Below, one piece after another: positions 57,618-64,000 of a DNA stretch of 64,000 nt. A program made the position numbers and the translations under genes. This stretch comes from Microbispora hainanensis (GTDB lineage: Bacteria > Actinomycetota > Actinomycetes > Streptosporangiales > Streptosporangiaceae): assembly GCF_036186745.1 (NCBI RefSeq), contig NZ_CP108086.1, positions 4,898,001 to 4,962,000 on the forward strand. Reading direction: 5' to 3'. The notes below the pieces were generated by a model that had not been told where the DNA came from, did no database searches, and worked only from the letters and a program-made list of their open reading frames with translations. Every line of letters begins with the position of its first letter. The stretch's first letter is position 1.

Positions 57618-58979
57618 TTGGACCGCCAGCAGGAATTCGTGCTCCGCACGCTCGAAGAGCGAGACATCCGGTTCATCCGGCTGTGGTTCACCGACGTGCT
57701 CGGTTTCCTGAAGTCGGTGGCGATCGCGCCGGCCGAGCTGGAGGGCGCCTTCGCCGAGGGCATCGGCTTCGACGGCTCGGCGATCGAGGGCTTCTCGCGG
57801 GTCTACGAGTCGGACATGCTGGCCAAGCCCGACCCGGCGACGTTCCAGATCCTGCCGTGGCGCAGTGAGTCGCCGGGCGCCGCCCGCATGTTCTGCGACA
57901 TCCTGATGCCGGACGGCTCGCCGTCGCACGCCGACCCCCGCTTCGTGCTCAAGCGGACGCTGGCCAAGGCGGCCGACATGGGCTTCACGTTCTACACCCA
58001 CCCCGAGGTGGAGTTCTTCCTGCTCCGCAACCGGCCGGAGAAGGGCGACAAGCCCGAGCCCATCGACGACGGCGGCTACTTCGACCACACGCCGCACAGC
58101 GCGGGCCACGACTTCCGCCGCAACGCGATCATGATGCTGGAGTCGATGGGCATCTCGGTGGAGTTCAGCCACCACGAGGGCGCGCCGGGCCAGCAGGAGA
58201 TCGACCTCCGCTACGCCGACGCGCTGACCACGGCCGACAACATCATGACGTTCCGGCTGGTCATGAAGGAGGTGGCGCTGGAGCAGGGGGTGTGGGCCTC
58301 GTTCATGCCCAAGCCGTTCACCGACTTCCCCGGGTCGGGCATGCACACCCACATGTCGCTGTTCGAGGGCGACCGCAACGCCTTCTACGAGCCCGGCGCC
58401 GACTATCAGCTCTCCAAGATCGGCCGGTCGTTCATCGGCGGCCTGCTCCGGCACGCCGCGGAGATCACCGCCGTCTGCAACCAGTGGGTCAACTCCTACA
58501 AGCGGCTGTGGGGCGGCGCCGAGGCGATCGCCGGGGCCGGCGGCGAGGCCCCCGCGTACATCTGCTGGGGGCACAACAACCGCTCCGCGCTCGTGCGCGT
58601 GCCCATGTACAAGCCGCACAAGGGCGGCTCGACCCGCATCGAGTTCCGCTCGGTCGACTCCTCCTGCAACCCCTACCTCGCCTTCGCCGTCATCCTGGCC
58701 GCCGGGCTCAAGGGCATCGAGGAGGGGTACGAGATGCCGCCGGGGGCCGAGGACGACGTGTGGGCGCTGACCAGCGCGGAGCGGCGGGCGCTCGGCATCC
58801 AGCCGCTGCCCCAGTCGCTCGACGAGGCGATCTCGGCGATGGAGCACAGCGAGCTGGTCGCCGAGACGCTGGGCGAGCACGTCTTCGACTACTTCCTGCG
58901 CAACAAGCGCGCGGAGTGGCAGGACTACCGCCGCCAGGTGACCGAGTTCGAGCTGGGCCGCTACCTGCCCGTGCTCTGA
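57618..58979 (+). CDS. glnA2: type I glutamine synthetase, GlnA2-like
   Basis: 453 residues. Condenses glutamate and ammonia, or a related amine, using ATP. Contains GIGFDGSAIEGF, HPEVEFFLLRN, EFSHHEGAPGQQEIDLR (metal site), MPKPFTDFPGSGMHTHMSLFEG, NRSALVRVPMYKP and the C-terminal LRNKRAEWQDYRRQVTEFEL. Start: TTG at 57618 giving MDRQQEFVLRTLEERDIRF, which aligns with the mycobacterial GlnA2 N terminus, with GTGAGG 6 bp upstream. The adenylylation loop region lacks an obvious NLYDLPPEE motif. It lies upstream of glnE with three genes between, a layout close to mycobacterial glnA2-glnE. Confidence 0.93.
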   Translation: MDRQQEFVLRTLEERDIRFIRLWFTDVLGFLKSVAIAPAELEGAFAEGIGFDGSAIEGFSRVYESDMLAKPDPATFQILPWRSESPGAARMFCDILMPDGSPSHADPRFVLKRTLAKAADMGFTFYTHPEVEFFLLRNRPEKGDKPEPIDDGGYFDHTPHSAGHDFRRNAIMMLESMGISVEFSHHEGAPGQQEIDLRYADALTTADNIMTFRLVMKEVALEQGVWASFMPKPFTDFPGSGMHTHMSLFEGDRNAFYEPGADYQLSKIGRSFIGGLLRHAAEITAVCNQWVNSYKRLWGGAEAIAGAGGEAPAYICWGHNNRSALVRVPMYKPHKGGSTRIEFRSVDSSCNPYLAFAVILAAGLKGIEEGYEMPPGAEDDVWALTSAERRALGIQPLPQSLDEAISAMEHSELVAETLGEHVFDYFLRNKRAEWQDYRRQVTEFELGRYLPVL

Positions 58980-59062
58980 CGCGGATCGCGTCACCATGCC
59001 GTTACAGGCTGCAAATCTTCCTGACACTCCCGTCTGTTTGGCTGGTCCGTACGCCGGAACAG

Positions 59063-59068
59063 TAAAAT
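59063..59068 (+). promoter_or_regulatory. possible -10 element upstream of the 59136 gene
   Basis: TAAAAT stands out in GC-rich surroundings; TTGGCT at 59038-59043 could be a -35, but the spacer is 19 bp. Weak assignment. Confidence 0.3.
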
Positions 59069-59135
59069 CGGTTCACTTGTTACGACTTTTGCGGGTGAGC
59101 CGTATCAAGACGTGACTCAGGGAGGACGTGGCCAT

Positions 59136-59894
59136 ATGACGGCGGCTGCGGGGCTGCAGACCGTTCTGACCGTACCGAAGCGTTTCCGGGGACCAGAGGG
59201 CACCGCCAACGGCGGCTGGATAGCGGGCACCCTCGCCGGCACGCTGACCGGGCGCGGTCACGACTCGCCGGTGGAGGTCACCCTTCGCAGACCGGTCCCC
59301 CTGGAGACCGCTCTGTGCGTCGAGCATGTCGGCAACGCCGTCGTGCTCAGCCAGGGCGACAGCCACCTCGTGGAGGCGATCCCGGTCGCCGAGACGCTGA
59401 CGCCGCCGCCGTTCGTGCGGTTCACCGACGCGGCCCGCGCGGAGGCGGGCTTCCCCGGCAGGCACGGCCACGCCATCGCGGGCTGCTTCGCCTGCGGGCT
59501 GCGTGAGCCCGGCGACGGGCTGCGGATCTTCCCCGGCCCGGTCGAGAGCCCCGCCGACGGCGGCGAGCTCGTCGCCGCGGGCTGGCGGGTGCCGTTCAAC
59601 GTGACCGACGAGCAGGGCGTGGTGCCCGACTCGATCGTCTGGGCGGCGCTCGACTGCGTCACCGGGTGGGCGCACTACCGCAGCTTCCCCGACCGGCGGC
59701 CCATCGAGCCTCCGCTGCTCGGACGGCTGACCGGGCAGGTGTTCCGCCGGGTCTACCCGATGGGCCGATACTCGGTCGTCGCCCGGGCGGAGGGCCGCGA
59801 CGGCCGCAAGCTGTTCGGCACGAGCGCGGTCTACGAGGTGGACGGCGCGCTCGTCGCCGCCGCCAAGGCCACCTGGATCCTGCCCCGCCAGTGA
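59136..59894 (+). CDS. conserved hypothetical protein, probably hot-dog fold (thioesterase-like)
   Basis: 252 residues. Two similar halves are visible: an N-terminal half with RGPEGTANGGWIAGTLAGTL and VTLRRPVPLETAL, and a C-terminal half with VVPDSIVWAALDCVTGWAHY, LTGQVFRRVYPMGRYSVVARAEG and YEVDGALVAAAKATWILP. The order (NGG helix, then R-PVPL strands) is that of double hot-dog proteins such as acyl-CoA thioesterases and dehydratases. A C-x-x-C pair, GCFACGL, lies between the halves. The reaction is unknown. GGAGG lies 10 bp before the ATG. Convergent with a hydrolase gene. Confidence 0.75.
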   Translation: MTAAAGLQTVLTVPKRFRGPEGTANGGWIAGTLAGTLTGRGHDSPVEVTLRRPVPLETALCVEHVGNAVVLSQGDSHLVEAIPVAETLTPPPFVRFTDAARAEAGFPGRHGHAIAGCFACGLREPGDGLRIFPGPVESPADGGELVAAGWRVPFNVTDEQGVVPDSIVWAALDCVTGWAHYRSFPDRRPIEPPLLGRLTGQVFRRVYPMGRYSVVARAEGRDGRKLFGTSAVYEVDGALVAAAKATWILPRQ

Positions 59895-59979
59895 CACGGC
59901 CCTGCGCCGGTCAGGGCAGGGCCGGCGCCGGGCGGCCGTGGAGCTCGTCCAGGGCCGCCGGGCGCGAAGGGGCCCGCGC

Positions 59980-60837
59980 TCACTCCGTGAGGCGGGCGGC
60001 GACGACCGCGGCGCAGCGGGGGTCGAACAGGATCGTGTAGTGGTTGCAGTCCGGCACGACCTCGTCGCGCAGGCCGGGCAGCTCGGCCGTCCACCGCTCG
60101 GTCAGGTCGTCCGGGAGCATCCCGACGTCCTGGTTCAGCAGCCCCCGCGGCGCGCGGAGCAGCAGCGGCGCCGGCTCGATGCCCTTCAGCGCCGTCCCGA
60201 TCGCCTCGTGCTCGGTGAGCAGCCAGCGGCCGTCCTGCCGTACGGCGTCCTCGCGGGCGCGTGAGCGGACGGCGTCGTCCGGCCCGGCGGCGTCATAGCG
60301 GACGTACTCCTCGATGAGCGGGGACCAGTCGTTCGCGAGCGCGGGGTGGGCGCGGAAGAAGCCGAGGTAGGCGTCCACGCTCGGATAGGTCTGGGAGAGC
60401 CGGGCGATGGCCGGGCCGAGCGTCGCCTCCAGCACCTCGTCGGGGTCGGCGCCGGGCGGCAGCGGCAGCGGCAGGCCGCCGTCCACGAGCACGACCTTGG
60501 CGTAACGCCGGTGCGCGCCGTGCAGCGCCGCGACGTAGGCGCCCATCGAGTGCCCGGTGAGCACGCTCGTGCCGTCCGCGCCCACGTGCTCGGCGACGCG
60601 TTCCAGGTCTTCGGCGTGCCGGTCCAGGCCGTACGGGCCGGGCAGATCGGCGCTGTGGCCGCGCCCGCGCAGGTCCACGGCGACCAGCGACCAGCCGGGT
60701 GGCAGCGCGTCGGCGACCGCCCGCCACGCCATGAGGGAGGCGGTGATGCCGTGCGCCGCGATGATCAGGCGGGGACCGTCGCCGAACCTGGCGATCCGCA
60801 GCCGTCCGCCGGGGACGGCGACCTCATCGATGTTCAT
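59980..60837 (-). CDS. alpha/beta hydrolase
   Basis: 285 residues. Oxyanion segment IIAAHGITASLMAWRAV near 28, nucleophile elbow VLTGHSMGAYVAALHG (Ser near 96) and the catalytic His in VVPDCNHYTILFDP near 264; a cap region lies between about 130 and 200. Looks like an active esterase or related enzyme of unknown substrate. Divergent from a glutamine amidotransferase-like gene, 69 bp between starts. Confidence 0.9.
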   Translation of the reverse strand: MNIDEVAVPGGRLRIARFGDGPRLIIAAHGITASLMAWRAVADALPPGWSLVAVDLRGRGHSADLPGPYGLDRHAEDLERVAEHVGADGTSVLTGHSMGAYVAALHGAHRRYAKVVLVDGGLPLPLPPGADPDEVLEATLGPAIARLSQTYPSVDAYLGFFRAHPALANDWSPLIEEYVRYDAAGPDDAVRSRAREDAVRQDGRWLLTEHEAIGTALKGIEPAPLLLRAPRGLLNQDVGMLPDDLTERWTAELPGLRDEVVPDCNHYTILFDPRCAAVVAARLTE

Positions 60838-60906
60838 GATGCGGACTGTACGGTACGACCCTGTCCGCTATCGCCTGTCCTGATATGTGTCTTTAAGCTC
60901 TCCCGT

Positions 60907-61620
60907 ATGGGTGAACGTCTGACCGTCATCGAGCACGAGGCCGAGGCCGGCCTGGGCTTCTTCGCGGGGTGGCTGGGGGCCGCCGGAGTCGAGACCGAGG
61001 TTGTCCGGCCGTACAAGGGGGAGCCGGTGCCCGAGCGCGCCCCCGGCGGGCTGCTGGTGCTCGGCGGCGCCGCGGCGGCCTGGGACGACGAGGGCTACGC
61101 CTGGCTGCCCGCGACCAGGGCCCTGATCGCCCGTGCCGTGGACGAGGGCGTGCCGACGCTCGGCATCTGCCTCGGCGCCCAGCTCATGACCATGGCCTGC
61201 GGCGGGACCGTCGAGCGCGGCGGCGCGGGCCTGGAGATCGGCCTGGGGGAGATCGAGCCGCTGCCCGAGGCCGCCGCCGACCCGCTGCTTTCCACGTTGC
61301 CGTCCGCGTCGCGGAACGGGCCGGTCCGGGCGATCCAGTATCACTACGACGCCATGACCACCCTGCCCGAGGGCGCCGTACGGCTGGCCACCGGCGCGCG
61401 CTACCCCAACCAGGCGTACCGGCTCGGCGACCGGGCGTGGGCCGTGCAGTTCCACCCCGAGGCCACGCCCGAGATCTTCGCCTCCTGGACCGAGGGAGGG
61501 GAGCTGCCGCCCGAGCGGGCCGCGGAGCTGAACGCGCAGGTCGGGGCCGCCGGAGACGAGCTGAGGCGCACCTGGAGGCCGCTCGCCGAGGCGTTCGCGG
61601 CCCAGCTCACCCGGAGCTGA
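60907..61620 (+). CDS. GMP synthase-like class I glutamine amidotransferase
   Basis: 237 residues. The class I triad is present: nucleophile C88 in TLGICLGAQLM, His and Glu in VQFHPEATPE. Such stand-alone proteins resemble the GuaA glutaminase domain and may amidate small molecules or act on gamma-glutamyl compounds; gamma-Glu hydrolysis in polyamine or amine metabolism is one option given the nearby GlnA2-type synthetase, but that is inference. ATG start; no strong ribosome site. Confidence 0.87.
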   Translation: MGERLTVIEHEAEAGLGFFAGWLGAAGVETEVVRPYKGEPVPERAPGGLLVLGGAAAAWDDEGYAWLPATRALIARAVDEGVPTLGICLGAQLMTMACGGTVERGGAGLEIGLGEIEPLPEAAADPLLSTLPSASRNGPVRAIQYHYDAMTTLPEGAVRLATGARYPNQAYRLGDRAWAVQFHPEATPEIFASWTEGGELPPERAAELNAQVGAAGDELRRTWRPLAEAFAAQLTRS

Positions 61621-61878
61621 CATGCCCTGACGGACCGGAGGAGCGCGCGGCGAAAACGCGTGATGGGCCGATTACGCAGAGAAACCGCTAAGGACGCGCA
61701 CAACACGGAGGGCTAGCGTGTGCGCTGAGCCCGGCGGGCGCCGGGCGGTGATGTCCGAGGTCGGTTCCGCGGCAGGGGGCCGATCTCTGCGAGGAGGCTT
61801 CCGTCCCATGTGTACCGTTACTGGGAAGGTTCGTCTCGGGGGGCCGACGTGATCGACGTCGGGGTGGAGGAAGGAACG

Positions 61879-64000
61879 GTGAACGCCGCGCCTCGGATAC
61901 AGACGACGGCAGGGCGCCTGGCGGCGCTCGGATTCGCCGACGGCGCGCGGGCCGAACGGCTGCTCGACGAGCTCGGCCCCGAGGCGGTCGGCGATCTCGC
62001 CCTGCTCGACGACCTCGTCAGGGCCGCGGACCCGGATCTGGCGCTGACCACCCTGAGCCGTCTGGTCGAGCGGGACCCGAGCGTGCTCGGGGCGTTCCGC
62101 GCCGACCCCGACCTGCGTCGCAGGCTGCTCGGCGTGTTCGGGCTCAGCGCGGCGCTCGGTGAGCACGTCGTGCGGCACCCGGAGTGCCTGCCGTCGATCC
62201 AGTGGACGCGCTGGCCCACGCTCGGCGATCTGCGCGAGGAGATGCTGCTCGCGGTCGGGGCCGACCCGGACGCGTCCGAACCCGTGGCCGAGCTCATGGC
62301 AGGCGGAGTCGTCGCCGGGCCGGGCACGCCGGCGATGGACGCGCTGCGCGTCGCCTACCGCAACCGCCTGCTGCACCTGGCGTCGCGCGACGTGGCCGGC
62401 GAGTGCACGCTCGCCGAGGTCGCCGCCGCGCTGGCCGACCTCGCCTCGGCCGCGCTGGAGGCCGCGCTCGCCATCGCCAGGGCCGAGGTGCCCGACGCGG
62501 GCGACGTACGGCTGGCCGTCATCGGCATGGGCAAGTGCGGGGCCCGCGAGCTGAACTACATCTCCGACGTCGACGTCGTCTTCGTGGCCGAGCCCAAGGA
62601 GGGCGTCGACGAGACCAAGGCGCTGCAGATCGCCACCCGCCTCGCGCAGGGCATGATGCGGGCCTGCTCGGCGAGCACCCCCGAGGGCGCGCTGTGGGAG
62701 GTGGACGCCAACCTGCGCCCCGAGGGCAAGATGGGCCCGCTCGTGCGCAGCATGGAAAGCCACCTGACCTACTACCGGCGGTGGGCCAAGACCTGGGAGT
62801 TCCAGGCGCTGCTCAAGGCGCGCCCGGTCGCGGGCGACCTGGAGCTCGGCCAGCAGTACGTCGCCGCGGTCAACGAGCTGGTCTGGCAGGCCGCCGCCCG
62901 GCCCAAGTTCGTGGAGGACGTGCAGGCCATGCGCCGCCGCGTGGAGGCGCATGTGCCCGCGGGCGAGGCCGACCGGCAGATCAAGCTCGGGCCGGGCGGG
63001 CTGCGGGACATCGAGTTCGCCGTCCAGCTCCTCCAGCTCGTGCACGGCCGTTCCGACCCGCTGCTGCGCCGCCGGGCCACGCTGTCGGCCCTCGCCGCCC
63101 TGTCCAGGGGCGGCTACGTCGGGCGTGATGACGCCAAGGCGCTCGCCGAGGCCTACACCTTCCTGCGCCAGGTCGAGCACATGCTCCAGCTCCACCGACT
63201 GCGCCGCACCCACGTGGTGCCGTCGGACACCGCCGACCTGCGGCGGCTCGGCCGGGGCCTGGGCATGACGACCGACCCGGTGGGGGAGTTCACCACAACG
63301 TGGAAGCGGCACGCGCTGGAGGTGCGGCGGCTCCACGAGAAGCTGTTCTACCGCCCGCTGCTGCAGGCCGTGGCCCGGCTGCCGGAGACCGAGGCCCGCC
63401 TGTCCGCGGCCGCGGCCACCGCGCGGCTGCAGGCGCTCGGCTACGCCGACCCCGAGGGCGCGCTGCGGCACATCGCCGCGCTCACCAGCGGTGTCTCCCG
63501 CCGGGCGGCCATCCAGCGGACGCTGCTGCCGGTCATGCTCGGCTGGTTCGCCGACGCCCCCGACCCCGACGCCGGCCTGCTCGGCTTCCGCCAGGTGAGC
63601 GACAAGCTCGGCGCCACGCCGTGGTATCTGCGCCTGCTGCGCGACGAGACCGCCGTGGCCGAGCGCCTCGCCCACCTGCTCGGCACCAGCAAATACGTCA
63701 CCGCTTTACTGCTGCACGCCCCCGAGGCCGTCGCGATGCTGGGCTCGCCCGCCGAGCTGGCCGTACGGCCCGCGGCGACGCTCGCCGCCGAGGCCGCCGC
63801 CGCGGTGAGCCGCCACGCGGAGGACGCCGAGACCGCCGTCGCCGCCGTGCGGGCGCTGCGCCGCAGGGAGCTGCTCCGCACGGCCTGCGCCGACCTGTCG
63901 GGGCTGATCGACATCGAGGAGGTCGGCCAGGCCCTCTCGTCGTTGAACGACGTCACGATCCAGGCGGCGCTCGACACGGCGATCAACAAGGTCACGCTGG
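61879..64000 (+). CDS. glnE: glutamine synthetase adenylyltransferase, N-terminal part
   Basis: Partial: 707 codons, running off the window. GlnE adds or removes AMP on glutamine synthetase in response to nitrogen state. The first (adenylyl-removing) nucleotidyltransferase site is intact: VIGMGKCGARELNYISDVDVVF near residue 215, followed by CSASTPEGALWEVDANLRPEG and KLGPGGLRDIEFAVQLLQL. The second domain has begun (GLIDIEEVGQALSSL) but its catalytic motif is beyond the end. GTG at 61879 chosen with GGAGGAAGG upstream; an in-frame GTG at 61849 is possible. The 258-bp spacer before it shows no other gene. Confidence 0.95.
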   Translation, partial: MNAAPRIQTTAGRLAALGFADGARAERLLDELGPEAVGDLALLDDLVRAADPDLALTTLSRLVERDPSVLGAFRADPDLRRRLLGVFGLSAALGEHVVRHPECLPSIQWTRWPTLGDLREEMLLAVGADPDASEPVAELMAGGVVAGPGTPAMDALRVAYRNRLLHLASRDVAGECTLAEVAAALADLASAALEAALAIARAEVPDAGDVRLAVIGMGKCGARELNYISDVDVVFVAEPKEGVDETKALQIATRLAQGMMRACSASTPEGALWEVDANLRPEGKMGPLVRSMESHLTYYRRWAKTWEFQALLKARPVAGDLELGQQYVAAVNELVWQAAARPKFVEDVQAMRRRVEAHVPAGEADRQIKLGPGGLRDIEFAVQLLQLVHGRSDPLLRRRATLSALAALSRGGYVGRDDAKALAEAYTFLRQVEHMLQLHRLRRTHVVPSDTADLRRLGRGLGMTTDPVGEFTTTWKRHALEVRRLHEKLFYRPLLQAVARLPETEARLSAAAATARLQALGYADPEGALRHIAALTSGVSRRAAIQRTLLPVMLGWFADAPDPDAGLLGFRQVSDKLGATPWYLRLLRDETAVAERLAHLLGTSKYVTALLLHAPEAVAMLGSPAELAVRPAATLAAEAAAAVSRHAEDAETAVAAVRALRRRELLRTACADLSGLIDIEEVGQALSSLNDVTIQAALDTAINKVTL

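Noticed and set aside
59904..59928. Hairpin between the hot-dog and hydrolase genes
   Set aside because: 7-bp arms with an 11-nt loop are too weak to call a terminator with confidence.

Overview
This window is GC-rich DNA (well above 70% by eye) with strong third-position G/C bias and frequent GTG starts, as in a filamentous actinomycete. A Streptosporangiales host (Streptosporangiaceae-like) is my inference. It rests on glnA2 upstream of glnE, an F420-dependent reductase, many SARP/AfsR-type regulators, and a conserved actinomycete DUF6421-like/SDR/PLP-lyase gene trio. No rRNA, tRNA, CRISPR array, insertion sequence or phage module was seen.

Layout. 1-1052: end of a corrinoid ABC transporter ATPase and cbiZ. 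1049-4547: a minus-strand operon of a membrane Ser/Thr kinase and a degenerate trypsin-like/TPR/zinc-ribbon membrane protein. 4741-6179: a two-component pair whose kinase has lost its catalytic core. 6778-10714: a three-gene metabolic module of unknown role. 10934-17318: alpha/beta hydrolase, a DUF305/DUF3105 divergent pair, alanine dehydrogenase, a SecD-P1-like membrane protein and a duplicated secreted protein. 17456-21354: a xanthine dehydrogenase Mo subunit divergent from a PucR regulator. 21304-29606: two tandem paralogous AfsR-type SARP/NB-ARC/TPR regulators facing an XRE-TPR regulator across a 1-kb AT-richer spacer. 29903-32466: a CopC and CopD-CtaG copper pair. 32741-39379: map, a small conserved protein, a LysR regulator, npdG, a trans-sulfuration PLP enzyme and panB. 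39580-43648: two MFS pumps and a TetR regulator. 43979-49502: a decaying histidine kinase/response regulator/ABC-2 exporter locus with at least two frameshifts and one truncation. 49499-56190: nadE, then a SARP-receiver-LuxR fusion with its histidine kinase, and an MFS transporter. 56255-64000: an ArsR-like regulator, a kinase relic, glnA2, several small enzymes and the 5' part of glnE.

Two themes cross the window. First, many gene ends carry imperfect tandem repeats whose unit contains the stop codon, so the stop is echoed 9-43 bp downstream one to five times; nine genes show this, often in frame. I know of no description of this pattern. Second, signal-transduction genes are decaying: a kinase lacking its H-box, a receiver cut at its phosphoacceptor, a frameshifted kinase with a repeat expansion in its ATPase domain, and a kinase relic beside glnA2.

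The best candidates for undescribed biology are the stop-codon-spanning repeats, the SARP-receiver fusion regulator, and the GATase-like-DUF6421/SDR/PLP-lyase operon.
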